The notes: generated from the letters alone by a model not told the origin. A DNA stretch of 64,000 bases from Pedobacter zeae (GCF_014196715.1 NZ_JACIEF010000001.1:1408872-1472871); one strand, 5' to 3'. Positions 16,989 to 25,776 are shown, counted from the stretch's first letter. Made by a program: numbers and translations.

Positions 16989-18203
16989 ATGCAGTCTTTG
17001 AACCTTCTTGTTAGCACCAGTTGTTTATTCTTACTTTTATTTTCTATGCATCTTTTTTTTGCAAAAAGAGGGAATAAACTGCTTAACATTCTGCTTTCGG
17101 TTATATTTTTTGCCCGTTTTGGCCAGATTTTAACATCATTGCTATTTAAATCGGGTCAACCTTATGCTTTAGCCTTTTTTAATCAAACTTTTACTCCGTT
17201 TTATTATGCTACTCCAGCCTGCTTTTACCTCTACATAACAGGTTTTCTTCAAGATCGTAAAAATTTGCAAAAAATAGAATGGCTTCATTTTGTACCTGCC
17301 CTGTTAGCCATTATCCACGTTATACCATGGCATTTCTCTACAACACTCGATTGGAATTTAATAGGAAGCCAATTAGCCGAAAACGGTTACTTCTCGCTAA
17401 AAGCAAAAAGTGGCCTGTTTCCTCCGTATTTTCATTATTTATTTAGGCCAGTGCTTGTATTTGGATATTTATGCCTTACCTGGCTTGCCGTACTCCGTCT
17501 AAAAAAAAAGCCACAACAGATACTTGATAGTGAAGGCAGAAAATGGATCATCTTTTTTCTTCGCATTGCCACCTTTTTCCAGTTATTTAGTTTGATGCCT
17601 ATTATTTTAAGAAGCTTACACATTCCATATATAAACGCTTCGTTTATTGTGCTTAACTGTTTAGCGTTATTAGTCATTTTATTGTATGCACTCCATAAGC
17701 CTTATATTTTTTATGGCTATTTGCTGGTCGCTGTAGACTGGACTAAAAGGCCTGTAACTAAGAAATTAGAAACCAAGCAACCGGAAACTGATGCCCACTT
17801 ACTTTCCTTATCAGAAAAAGATCCAAAACCTGCAATTACAGCAGTCAAAAAAATTAATCTTTTAGATGCACAACTGTCTGACTATGCCTTTGCGATGAAA
17901 GAAATAATGGAACGGGAACAACTTTATCTGCTTCACAACTTTCAGATTATCGATCTGGCAGCAAAGCTCAACATCCCTATACACCATTGCTCCTTCGTCA
18001 TTAACAAACATATCGGCAAAAATTTCCGCGATTGGATAAACAGTTACCGGATTGATCATTTTTTAAAACAATACCCCCTAAAATCAGATAAAATAACCAT
18101 CGAAGCCATGGCCTCCGAAGCTGGCTTTAAAAACCTCGCTACATTTTATAATGCATTTAAAAAAGAAACAGGCCTAATGCCAACCGCCTATTTTGCAGAA
18201 TAA
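16989..18203 (+). CDS. Membrane-integral AraC-family transcription regulator
   Basis: This protein has 404 residues. The start is the ATG at 16989 (QSLNLLVSTSCLFLLLF); the frame is open to a TTG four codons earlier, but ATG is preferred. Seven hydrophobic segments occupy about 5-240, followed by a charged linker and a C-terminal AraC helix-turn-helix domain (about 305-404; IDLAAKLNIPIHHCSFVINK, EAMASEAGFKNLATFYNAFK). The build is the 7TM-AraC type common in Bacteroidota, in which a membrane sensor is joined directly to a DNA-binding domain. Target genes are unknown; neighbours do not form an obvious pathway with it. Confidence 0.88.
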   Translation: MQSLNLLVSTSCLFLLLFSMHLFFAKRGNKLLNILLSVIFFARFGQILTSLLFKSGQPYALAFFNQTFTPFYYATPACFYLYITGFLQDRKNLQKIEWLHFVPALLAIIHVIPWHFSTTLDWNLIGSQLAENGYFSLKAKSGLFPPYFHYLFRPVLVFGYLCLTWLAVLRLKKKPQQILDSEGRKWIIFFLRIATFFQLFSLMPIILRSLHIPYINASFIVLNCLALLVILLYALHKPYIFYGYLLVAVDWTKRPVTKKLETKQPETDAHLLSLSEKDPKPAITAVKKINLLDAQLSDYAFAMKEIMEREQLYLLHNFQIIDLAAKLNIPIHHCSFVINKHIGKNFRDWINSYRIDHFLKQYPLKSDKITIEAMASEAGFKNLATFYNAFKKETGLMPTAYFAE

Positions 18204-18238
18204 TTAAGCCGTTAACCTGTTTATAGCCATTTTTTAGT

Positions 18239-18257
18239 CTAACGATCGTATCGTTAG
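18239..18257. promoter_or_regulatory. Perfect palindrome CTAACGAT-CGT-ATCGTTAG
   Basis: An 8+8 bp inverted repeat with a 3-bp centre lies in the gap between the AraC-type gene and the Crp/Fnr-type gene, 45 bp upstream of the latter's -7 box. Spacing and symmetry fit an operator for a dimeric repressor. No T-tract follows, so a terminator is less likely. Confidence 0.5.
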
Positions 18258-18276
18258 AGGTCACAACTGCTCTGTA

Positions 18277-18309
18277 TTTCATCAAATACTGAAATACCAG
18301 GTACTTTTG
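18277..18309 (+). promoter_or_regulatory. Promoter of the Crp/Fnr-family gene
   Basis: TTTC, 21 nt, TACTTTTG matches the Bacteroidota consensus with one change in the -33 box. The transcript would start near 18316 and give a leader of about 75 nt to the ATG at 18391. This argues against a start at the TTG at 18307 or other codons inside the promoter. Confidence 0.6.
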
Positions 18310-18390
18310 GTTTCAGATCATCATATGATTATGGTGTTTCCAAATGAGTATGCTTTAATCCATTTTCAAAAATCTAAACAAGCTTTAATT

Positions 18391-19002
18391 ATGTCTTATT
18401 CAACATCATTTTTGCGCCCGCTTTTTGATTATATTGCGCAATTCTATCCATTATCTGAAGCCTTCAAGGCCGAATTTGAAAAATCCTGTAAGCTCATCCA
18501 CGTTAAAAAGAATAAACATATTCTTTCACCAATAGACAGTAATTCATCGCAGTATTTTTTAGTAAACGGTCTCGTACGTGGTTTTGTGCGCGATGGTAAA
18601 AAAGACATCAGTACCTGGTTTAGCTTTGGAAATGAATTAATAGGCGCCATACGTCATCCCGATCAGCAGCATAGTAGTTCTATAGAGTATCTTCAGGCCC
18701 TGGAAGAATGCCAACTCATCTGCATTCCATATACCTTTATCGATTTAATGTATACCAACTATCCGGAGGCTAACTTCATTGGCAGAAAGTTGTTGGCACT
18801 TCATTATTATGCAGCATCAGAAAGATCAATCCTGGCCAGGATACCCAAAGCAATGAGCAGGTACCGTAAATTACAGGAAAGCGGCTTGGATATTACCAGA
18901 ATACCGCAACGATACCTGGCCAGCTACCTTGGTATGCGCCTGGAAACCCTGAGTAGAATCAGAAATAAAGTTTTAGCACTCGATTACCGGTTATGCTCTT
19001 AA
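18391..19002 (+). CDS. Crp/Fnr-family cyclic-nucleotide-binding-fold regulator
   Basis: This protein has 203 residues. The start at 18391 (SYSTSFLRPLFDYIAQFYPL) fits family length and lies downstream of a promoter-like site. Residues about 25-120 form the cupin-like effector domain (ILSPIDSNSSQYFLVNGLVR, DISTWFSFGNELIG). The C-terminal winged helix is short (ITRIPQRYLASYLGMRLETL SRIR) and is the typical Bacteroidota Crp-like form. It lacks the FeS cysteines of Fnr and the classic cAMP-binding arginine motif, so the ligand is unknown. It ends 83 bp before map, but map has its own -7 box. Confidence 0.85.
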   Translation: MSYSTSFLRPLFDYIAQFYPLSEAFKAEFEKSCKLIHVKKNKHILSPIDSNSSQYFLVNGLVRGFVRDGKKDISTWFSFGNELIGAIRHPDQQHSSSIEYLQALEECQLICIPYTFIDLMYTNYPEANFIGRKLLALHYYAASERSILARIPKAMSRYRKLQESGLDITRIPQRYLASYLGMRLETLSRIRNKVLALDYRLCS

Positions 19003-19071
19003 TTTAGCCACAAACATTCAGTTGTTCTATTATTCAATTCCGTCGTCTTTTTCCACTTTCGCTTCTTTTGC

Positions 19072-19079
19072 TACCTTTG
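19072..19079 (+). promoter_or_regulatory. -7 box TACCTTTG before map
   Basis: This exact TAnnTTTG element lies 5 nt before the ATG at 19085. The transcript would be nearly leaderless. A TTTT at 19049-19052 is a poor -33 box. The box supports the start at 19085 rather than earlier in-frame codons. Confidence 0.55.
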
Positions 19080-19084
19080 CAGTA

Positions 19085-19885
19085 ATGATTTTATACAAAA
19101 CCAACGAAGAAGTAGAACTGATGCAGATCAGTGCCCTGCTGGTGAGCAATACCCTTGCCGAAGTAGCTAAAGTATTAAAGCCGGGCATTACCACCCTCGA
19201 GATTGATAAACTAGCCAACGAATTTATACTCGATAACGGCGCCGTACCTTCTTTTTACCAATACAATGGCTTTCCGTTTCATATTATTACCTCGGTAAAC
19301 GATGTGGTGGTGCATGGCTTCCCTTCTAAAGACGAATTGAAAGATGGCGACATTATCTCGGTAGATGTGGGTACGATTAAAAATGGTTTCCATGGCGATC
19401 ATGCCTATACCTTTGTTATAGGCGAGGTACCGCCAGCGGTATTAAACCTGGTAAAAACCACTAAAGAATCGCTTTTTCTTGGAATTAAAGAAGCTGTTGT
19501 GGGTAAACGCATAGGCGATATCGGTGCAGCTATCCAAAATCATAACGAGAAACAGGGTTATGGCGTAGTGAGAGACCTCGTAGGCCATGGTTTAGGTAAA
19601 GAGATGCACGAGGATCCGCAGGTGCCAAATTATGGAAGAAAAGGGAATGGTTTACTGTTAAGGGAAAACCTGGTGCTGGCCATAGAACCCATGATCAACA
19701 TGGGTAAAAAAGATGTTTTTCTGGATGATGACGGGTGGGCGATCAGAACCGCCGATGGCAGCTTGTCCGTACATTTCGAACATGATGTATGCGTTAAAAA
19801 AGGAGAAGCGCTTATCCTGTCTGATTATGCTCCTATTGAGGCAGCAGAAAAGCAGAACAGCAACCTCAATACTTCTTACTATTAA
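19085..19885 (+). CDS. map: Type I methionine aminopeptidase
   Basis: This 266-residue cytosolic metalloprotease removes the initiator methionine from new proteins. The pita-bread fold residues are present: FHIITSVNDVVVHGFP (substrate His), VDVGTIKNGFHGDHAYTF (two Asp metal ligands), GHGLGKEMHEDP (His ligand), AIEPMINMG and VHFEHDV (Glu ligands). The N-terminal part is short, as in type Ia enzymes. The gene is followed 73 bp later by a KOW-domain microprotein in the same direction, possibly on the same transcript. Confidence 0.95.
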   Translation: MILYKTNEEVELMQISALLVSNTLAEVAKVLKPGITTLEIDKLANEFILDNGAVPSFYQYNGFPFHIITSVNDVVVHGFPSKDELKDGDIISVDVGTIKNGFHGDHAYTFVIGEVPPAVLNLVKTTKESLFLGIKEAVVGKRIGDIGAAIQNHNEKQGYGVVRDLVGHGLGKEMHEDPQVPNYGRKGNGLLLRENLVLAIEPMINMGKKDVFLDDDGWAIRTADGSLSVHFEHDVCVKKGEALILSDYAPIEAAEKQNSNLNTSYY

Positions 19886-19958
19886 ACACCGTTTAAATCA
19901 GTTGATATTAAATCAGTTACGTTATTCCAAAATACATCCTTACTAACATGTAATTAAA

Positions 19959-20150
19959 ATGGAAACAACAAATTTAAAAGATGGCGATTACTGTCTGGTG
20001 GTTAAAGGAACACATAAAGGCAAGCAGGGTAAGGTAAGTGATATACACATGAGTAAAACAGGCCATATCACCATCACGGTTGAACAAGATAATGGGGTTA
20101 AGTTTAAAACCCTTGGTCGAAACGTGGAACTGAAATTGCCTACCAGCTAA
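19959..20150 (+). CDS. KOW-motif microprotein
   Basis: This is a 63-residue cytosolic protein. Residues about 8-35 form a KOW motif (GDYCLVVKGTHKGKQGKVSD), the RNA/ribosome-binding element of NusG, L24 and L26. The rest (TITVEQDNGVKFKTLGRNVE) continues as a small SH3-like barrel, so the protein is little more than one KOW domain. Such stand-alone forms are scattered in bacteria without assigned role. An RNA-binding function is inferred from the fold only. The gene follows map by 73 bp and converges on the AI-2E permease gene. Confidence 0.78.
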   Translation: METTNLKDGDYCLVVKGTHKGKQGKVSDIHMSKTGHITITVEQDNGVKFKTLGRNVELKLPTS

Positions 20151-20309
20151 AATCCCTGAAAATAAGATCACCGTTCAAGCTTAAAGTACACCGGTTGCCT
20201 TAGCTCTCTCTTATTGTCTTAAAACTGCGGGGAGAACCTATACCTCAATGCTTTCCGGCAGCTATTTGCTAATTAGTGCGGAACAAGCCTCATTTTTCTT
20301 CCTCAATAC

Positions 20310-21434
20310 CTATTTCTGTTGTATTCCCGACCGGGTAGCCACCGGTTTTTTTTTCCTAAAAGTGGGAAAAGTCATGGGGCTTTTAGCCGGGCGTTCGTCA
20401 CCAAGTAATACCCCCCATTGCTTAAATGATTCGGTACGGTCGAAAATAATTTTTAATACCGCCACAATAGGCAGCGCCAGGAACATGCCCGAAACCCCAG
20501 CTATGCTACCGCCAATAAATACCCCAAGAATGGCAAATAAGGCATTAATTTTAACCTTAGAACCCACAATACGCGGCATCAGGATGTTATTATCCAAAAA
20601 CTGAACAAATGCAATTACCCCTAAAACGGTAATAACTGGCCATAATTCCTGCGAAGAGGTAAGCGTAAGCAACACCCCTATCACGTTACCGATTAAGGCA
20701 CCCACGTAAGGAATCAGGTTTAAGATGGCAAAAATTACCCCGATCAAAAGGGCATGTTTTATACCAACCAGCATCAATATTCCGCCGAGTAAAATGGTCA
20801 TATAAGTGATCTGGATTAACAGCCCGATCAAATAGCTTTTAATAATCGATTCGGTTTCGTAAATCGCTTCTTTCACTTTCGGGTGATCGTCTGCTTTAAA
20901 CCACATAAAAATAAAGCGCAGTAAAATGTCTTTATAAAAAAGCATCAGGTAAATGTAAATGGGCAACAAACCGATAAACACAAAAATGCCGCTCAGGGTA
21001 AGGGCAGCGCCTCCGGCAAGCGAGGTGCCCATGTTCATCAGATCGTCGCTTTTAGCCTGGATAAACGCTTTTTGCTGTTTATCGTTGTAATGCGTAATGC
21101 GGCTTATCCAATCGCTTAACGAATTAATGTGCTGGGTTACATTGGCTTTTATCTGTGGAAAATCTTTAACCAAAATGCCAATCTGGTTCGAAAAAAACCA
21201 AATAATCAACGCAACAAAAAGCGCCACCAGTAAAATGGGTAAGATAATAGCTAACGATTCGGGAACTCTTTTTCTTTTTAAAAAGCGGTACACCGGTAAC
21301 AGCATAATGCTGATGAAAAAAGCCATCAATATCGGCATGATAATGTCGCGCCCGATTACCATAACAGCCACAATGGCCAGCAGTCCCAATAACTCTATCG
21401 ATCGCTTAACGGTGAGCGGTAAATTGTTCGTCAT
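20310..21434 (-). CDS. AI-2E family transporter (YdiK/PerM-like permease)
   Basis: This is a 374-residue integral membrane protein with about eight hydrophobic helices. Family features are the N-terminal pair (IVAVMVIGRDIIMPILMAFF), the amphipathic periplasmic stretch at about 90-135, and the C-terminal cluster ILNLIPYVGALIGNVIG and QFLDNNILMPRIVGSKVKIN, which is the AI-2E family signature. Relatives include autoinducer-2 exporter TqsA and Na+/H+ antiporters, so the substrate cannot be named. It is divergent from mnmE across a repeat-rich gap and convergent with the KOW gene. Confidence 0.9.
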   Translation of the reverse strand: MTNNLPLTVKRSIELLGLLAIVAVMVIGRDIIMPILMAFFISIMLLPVYRFLKRKRVPESLAIILPILLVALFVALIIWFFSNQIGILVKDFPQIKANVTQHINSLSDWISRITHYNDKQQKAFIQAKSDDLMNMGTSLAGGAALTLSGIFVFIGLLPIYIYLMLFYKDILLRFIFMWFKADDHPKVKEAIYETESIIKSYLIGLLIQITYMTILLGGILMLVGIKHALLIGVIFAILNLIPYVGALIGNVIGVLLTLTSSQELWPVITVLGVIAFVQFLDNNILMPRIVGSKVKINALFAILGVFIGGSIAGVSGMFLALPIVAVLKIIFDRTESFKQWGVLLGDERPAKSPMTFPTFRKKKPVATRSGIQQK

Positions 21435-21681
21435 AAATAGCTTATTCTGATTTTGAAATTTAAACAGCGTTCTTGTAAAAAAGTTTTGTTTTTTTTGGTC
21501 CGGGGTCCGAAGTCAGGAGTTCAATGTCCAGCGTCTATAGTCAGGTTTCCCAGCCGTGGGTTATATCGAAGAATAATTTATTGTACAATACGAAGACATA
21601 CAGTAGCAACCCGAACAGAACAATTGATGATTAGCAACTGCAACTGGCAATCTACGCCTGACTATGGGCCACCAAACCACT

Positions 21682-21980
21682 CACTAATGAACTAATGAAC
21701 AATGAACTAATGACCGATGAACCAATAAACTAATGACCAATGAACCAATGAACTAATGACCAATGAACCAATGAACTAATGACCAATGAACCAACAAACT
21801 AATAACCAATAAACTAATAAACCAATGACTAATGACCAATGAACTAATGACCAATGAACCAACAAACTAATGACCAATAAACTAATGACCAATGAACCAA
21901 TAAACTAATGAACAATGAACTAATGACCAATAAACCAATGACTAATGACCAATGAACTAATGACCAATGAAGCAACAAAC
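21682..21980. repeat. Degenerate tandem repeat of ACTAATGA/CCAATGA units
   Basis: About 300 bp are built of 7- and 8-base units (ACTAATGA, ACCAATGA, CCAATGA, ACAAACTA) with a loose 15-bp period. Units contain overlapping ATG and TGA/TAA, so no long frame runs through in the mnmE direction. The rest of the 21435-22051 gap is plain AT-rich sequence. The array ends about 47 bp before the mnmE -7 box. Slipped-strand growth is likely. Confidence 0.9.
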
Positions 21981-22026
21981 CAGAAAAAAATTACTTCCCT
22001 TACACCATAACCCCGCATATTAGCCT

Positions 22027-22034
22027 TATTTTTG
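22027..22034 (+). promoter_or_regulatory. -7 box TATTTTTG before mnmE
   Basis: An exact TAnnTTTG element lies 17 nt before the ATG of mnmE, giving a leader of about 11 nt. No TTTG is present at 19-21 nt upstream; that position is CACCATAAC sequence just beyond the tandem repeat. Confidence 0.55.
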
Positions 22035-22051
22035 CAGCTTTAATACCGCAC

Positions 22052-23410
22052 ATGAACAATCAGGATACCATTATTGCTTTATCTACCCCTTCGGGGTCTG
22101 GCGCCATTGGCGTCATCCGTTTATCTGGCCCGGAGGCTATTTCGCTTACCAATGCCGTATTTGCAGGGAAGGATTTAGAAAAGCAGGCCTCGCATACTTT
22201 ACATTTTGGCCTCATTAAAGATGGCGATCATATTGTTGATGAAGTGGTAGCCGGTTTATTTGTTGCCCCAAAATCGTACACTAAAGAAAACGTGGTAGAA
22301 ATTTCCTGCCATGGCTCCAATTACATTATCCAGCAGATTATTAACCTGTTAATCGGCAAAGGTGCCCGTGCAGCCAAACCCGGCGAGTTTACCCTGCGTG
22401 CCTTTTTAAACGGCGCTTTCGATCTCAGCCAGGCAGAAGCCGTTGCCGATCTAATTGCCTCCAACTCCAAAGCCTCGCATGATGTGGCCATGCAACAGAT
22501 GCGCGGCGGTTTTGCCAACGAATTAAAAGGTTTACGCGAACAGTTGATCCATTTTGCCTCCATGATCGAGCTCGAACTCGATTTTGCAGAAGAAGATGTA
22601 GAGTTTGCCAACCGCGAGCAGCTCAAAAACCTGGTGAACAAGATCAATTACGTTTTACAGCGCTTAATCTCCTCTTTCGAAATGGGAAATGTAATTAAAA
22701 ACGGAGTTCCCATTGTTATTGCCGGCAAACCCAATGTGGGCAAATCTACCCTGCTAAACGCCCTCCTGAACGAAGAGAGGGCCATCGTTTCTGATATTGC
22801 CGGAACCACACGCGATACCATTGAGGATGAACTCACCATAGGTGGCGTGGTTTTTCGCTTTATTGATACAGCGGGCATACGCGATACCGCCGATATTATC
22901 GAAGCCCTGGGCGTAGAACGTACCTTAGAGAAAATGAAACAGGCTAAACTGATCATCTACATGGCCGATGCCAACCAAAGCGTGGCCGAAATTGAAGAAC
23001 AAATTAGTGGTTTAGCGCAACTGGGTATCCCTTATTTAATTTTGGTTAATAAGGCCGAACTTCTTAGCCCTGCCCAGCGCAAAGCTTTAGAAGCCTTAGC
23101 TGTGGTATTTATTTCAGCCAAAGAGAAACAGGGTATCGATGAGTTAAAAAACACTTTACTGGAGCAGGTAAACCTGCACCACATTAATACGAGCGAAACG
23201 TTGGTTACCAATATCCGCCATGTAGAGGCTTTAAAACAAACCGAGCATGCACTTCAAAGGGTTTTAGCCAATGTAGATAATCCGGTCACTTCCGATTTTT
23301 TAGCCATGGATATTAAACAGGCCCTGCATTACCTCGGCGAAATTACCGGTACCGTTACTACTGATGATTTGCTGGAGAATATATTTACGAAGTTTTGTAT
23401 CGGCAAATAA
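22052..23410 (+). CDS. mnmE: tRNA uridine-5-carboxymethylaminomethyl modification GTPase MnmE
   Basis: This 452-residue GTPase works with MnmG to modify U34 of certain tRNAs. The N-terminal tetrahydrofolate-binding domain starts NNQDTIIALSTPSGSGAIGV; the G domain carries GKPNVGKST (P-loop), the DTAGIRDT segment and NKAE (G4); the C terminus is the family hallmark FCIGK, with the Cys needed for activity. It is full length and intact. It stands alone with its own -7 box. A degraded piece resembling codons about 294-361 of this gene lies at 57173-57374. Confidence 0.97.
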   Translation: MNNQDTIIALSTPSGSGAIGVIRLSGPEAISLTNAVFAGKDLEKQASHTLHFGLIKDGDHIVDEVVAGLFVAPKSYTKENVVEISCHGSNYIIQQIINLLIGKGARAAKPGEFTLRAFLNGAFDLSQAEAVADLIASNSKASHDVAMQQMRGGFANELKGLREQLIHFASMIELELDFAEEDVEFANREQLKNLVNKINYVLQRLISSFEMGNVIKNGVPIVIAGKPNVGKSTLLNALLNEERAIVSDIAGTTRDTIEDELTIGGVVFRFIDTAGIRDTADIIEALGVERTLEKMKQAKLIIYMADANQSVAEIEEQISGLAQLGIPYLILVNKAELLSPAQRKALEALAVVFISAKEKQGIDELKNTLLEQVNLHHINTSETLVTNIRHVEALKQTEHALQRVLANVDNPVTSDFLAMDIKQALHYLGEITGTVTTDDLLENIFTKFCIGK

Positions 23411-23953
23411 AATCTTAAAAGCCTCTTCTGGCGCTACAATAAGTATTTTTGAATGATTTTATAGATGATTTCTATTAAATCAAACAGACTACTACAAAAT
23501 TCAGCAGCCATTGTCAGCTCATTTAAATACTAATCGCAGTGAAGCCGACAAATAACTAAACATCATATCCTCCCTAAATCTGACCAGCAGAGAATAGATT
23601 ATTACAGGTAGGCAATCAAAAACCATTTGAAGGGCTACCATATGTGCTTTCACTGTAGCTGCTTTGAGCTTGAAAGGTTCACGAATTGGCCACGAAGTGC
23701 CTTCTTACGTTTATAAAGCTATCTTTTACGATAGGAAGCTGTATCATTCACTTGGTACAGCTTCTCCATTTTACTTAATAATTAAATCATGAAATTACTT
23801 CGAACAAATTCTGACTTAGTTTTTTGATGTAATTGGTTCTTTATCATTTTTATTAATAACATGAATCACGCGGGGATTTGCGAAGACATAATTCTGCGAT
23901 CCTGATGCGTTGTCAATAAACGAGAAGGCGCTGACAGTAGCAATAGATTTCTC
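23411..23953. other. Intergenic region, first part of a 1 kb gap
   Basis: No coding frame with family features was seen. A perfect 9-bp inverted repeat, GAAGCTGTA (23735-23743) and TACAGCTTC (23756-23764), could form a hairpin, but only TCCATTTTA follows it. The region precedes two LacI-type operators and may contain leader or regulatory sequence of the DUF3472 gene. Confidence 0.5.
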
Positions 23954-23971
23954 CACACAAACGTTTGTGTG
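23954..23971. promoter_or_regulatory. 18-bp perfect palindrome, LacI-type operator
   Basis: CACACAAACGTTTGTGTG is fully symmetric around a central CG and has the AAACGTTT core usual for LacI/GalR-family repressors. It lies 442 bp before the DUF3472 start and shares the core CAAACGTTTG with a second site at 24142-24151. No LacI-family gene is in the window. Confidence 0.65.
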
Positions 23972-24141
23972 AGCTCAAATAACATGCTAAAAAACTCCTT
24001 AACCAACTACTAACTAGGTAGTTTGAAAAGATTATTTATACAATGGAACATTTCTACTAAAATACTTTCTATCTACAACTACAAGCCTTATAAATTTTGC
24101 ACGGCAACTACAATATAGCGCAAAAAATGCAGATTAACAGA

Positions 24142-24151
24142 CAAACGTTTG
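24142..24151. promoter_or_regulatory. Second LacI-type operator core CAAACGTTTG
   Basis: A 10-bp perfect palindrome identical to the centre of the site at 23954-23971, 180 bp downstream of it and 262 bp before the DUF3472 start. Two identical cores at this distance suggest looping or dual-site control. The remainder of the gap to 24413 shows nothing else recognisable. Confidence 0.55.
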
Positions 24152-24413
24152 CGTTGACAAACTTGATCTTTTTCTAATTGTTAGTCAGTAACTTGAAACC
24201 AGTTATCGCTAATAGATCTGTTTTATATGCGTTAATATCGAAGTTTTGGATTGGGGCTAAGTATAGCAATAAGATCAGCCAAAGTAAGGCAAGTAGTTTA
24301 CTGTTGAAGAATGAGGCCAGGTCAAAGAAAAACTATCTCTTGTTACAACAAGATGATCGGATCGTGTGCAAACAATCACTAACAACCCTAATATCAACCA
24401 AATTCCAAAAAAA

Positions 24414-25718
24414 ATGAAAAAAACAACTTCTTTCGTGGTCAGTATTTTATTGTTACTTGCCTTTTCGTCTTGTAAAAAAACAGAGACATTACAAGAAATA
24501 GAAGCCGCAAAAATTAAAAGCAGCATTGCAACTACCGAAAGCTTGGGCGGCTCTTCGCTAAATGTAGGTTTAGGTGGCAACGGCTATACCGCTGGTACCG
24601 GTGGATTAATTAACGACAGTGGTTTGCACAATTGGACATCAACAAATACCATTACCAGTGTTTGGTTCCGTTTAGGGCTTACCGGAAGTTTAACCGTTGC
24701 TGTAAAAGGCACCGTACCTTCAGGAAGCAGTAATATTAAAGTAACCATTAACGGAACTGTATTTAATAAAACAATTACAGGCACAAGCGCCACCATCACT
24801 ACAATTGGCACCGTAAACATCGCCGCAGCAGGTTATGTTAGGGTAGATATACAGGGTGTCAGCAAAACGGGAAGTTACTTTGGCGATATTTCTGATCTGG
24901 TAATCAGCGGACCAACTGTTGCTTCAGGTGTACAATATGCCAATACTGTAGCCGACTATTACTGGTCGAGAAGAGGCCCCTCGTGTCACTTAGGCTATAC
25001 TGTACCATCAAGCACAGAATGGTTTTATAGTGAACTTACTGTGCCCAGTGGACAAGATAAAATTGGTTCTTACTTTATGGCCGATGGTTTTGACGGCGGT
25101 TATTTCGGCATGCAGGTTAATTCGGCAACCGAAAGAAGAGTGCTATTCTCGGTATGGGATCCATCAACAGGCTCCACCACCCTGGTTAGAAAAGGAACCG
25201 ACATCACCAGCAATGGTTTCGGAGGCGAGGGTACCGGCGGACAATCATATCTGTTATTTAACTGGGTAGCAGGCACCACCTATAAATTCTTATTACAAGG
25301 CAAACCCGATGGTACCGGTGGCTCTGATTACACGGCATGGTTTTATGCACCAGAAAATGGCGCATGGAAAATTATAGCACAATGGAAACGCCCAAATACA
25401 ACCGCTTATTTAACGGGCATGTATTCATTTATAGAAAACTTCAACCCAGACCAAGGCTATCTGCAAAGAAGCTGCAACTATGGCAACCAATGGTATAAAA
25501 CAAGTACAGGAAGCTGGACAGAGGTTACTGGGGCTAGATTTACTTATGATGCTACCGCCTCGGCAGAACAGCGTATGGATTACCAGGGCGGCGTAACAGG
25601 CAATAATTTCTACTTAAAAAATGGCGGTTTCTTTGCTACTTACACCACTTACGGCACCACTTTTACCCGGACAGCTACCGGTACTGCACCAAGCGTTAAT
25701 TTAACCACATTACCTTAA
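24414..25718 (+). CDS. DUF3472 lipoprotein with N-terminal DUF5077-like domain
   Basis: This 434-residue exported lipoprotein has lipobox LLLAFSSC (Cys17), then KKTETLQEIEAAK. I start at the ATG at 24414 because a signal peptide begins there; the frame is open further upstream. Residues about 45-170 resemble DUF5077, a beta-sandwich found next to DUF3472 (LTVAVKGTVPSGSSNIKVTI). Residues about 180-395 match DUF3472 (SRRGPSCHLGYTVPSSTEWF, SYFMADGFDGGYFGMQVN). Neither domain has a known activity; both look carbohydrate-linked. It is probably cotranscribed with the phosphatase-like gene 75 bp downstream. Two LacI-type sites upstream suggest sugar control. Confidence 0.82.
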   Translation: MKKTTSFVVSILLLLAFSSCKKTETLQEIEAAKIKSSIATTESLGGSSLNVGLGGNGYTAGTGGLINDSGLHNWTSTNTITSVWFRLGLTGSLTVAVKGTVPSGSSNIKVTINGTVFNKTITGTSATITTIGTVNIAAAGYVRVDIQGVSKTGSYFGDISDLVISGPTVASGVQYANTVADYYWSRRGPSCHLGYTVPSSTEWFYSELTVPSGQDKIGSYFMADGFDGGYFGMQVNSATERRVLFSVWDPSTGSTTLVRKGTDITSNGFGGEGTGGQSYLLFNWVAGTTYKFLLQGKPDGTGGSDYTAWFYAPENGAWKIIAQWKRPNTTAYLTGMYSFIENFNPDQGYLQRSCNYGNQWYKTSTGSWTEVTGARFTYDATASAEQRMDYQGGVTGNNFYLKNGGFFATYTTYGTTFTRTATGTAPSVNLTTLP

Positions 25719-25739
25719 TCTAGCCATCTTATCATAATG

Positions 25740-25776
25740 ATATCCCAGGTGCCCGGCTACCGTGTTCCTGGGATAT
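25740..25776 (+). promoter_or_regulatory. Intercistronic hairpin ATATCCCAGG/CCTGGGATAT
   Basis: A perfect 10-bp stem with a 17-nt loop lies between the DUF3472 and phosphatase-like genes, followed by ATTAATCC rather than a T-run. It may stabilise the upstream message or partly terminate transcription. Confidence 0.5.

Noticed and set aside
21453-21695. Plus-strand 80-codon frame running into the tandem repeat
   Set aside because: Composition and position suggest chance; it ends inside low-complexity repeats.
21682-21980. CRISPR array
   Set aside because: The units are 7-8 bp without spacers and are degenerate; no cas genes are present.
24178-24417. Plus-strand 79-codon frame overlapping the DUF3472 start
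   Set aside because: It lies in the operator/leader region, has no family features and overlaps the signal peptide start of a real gene.
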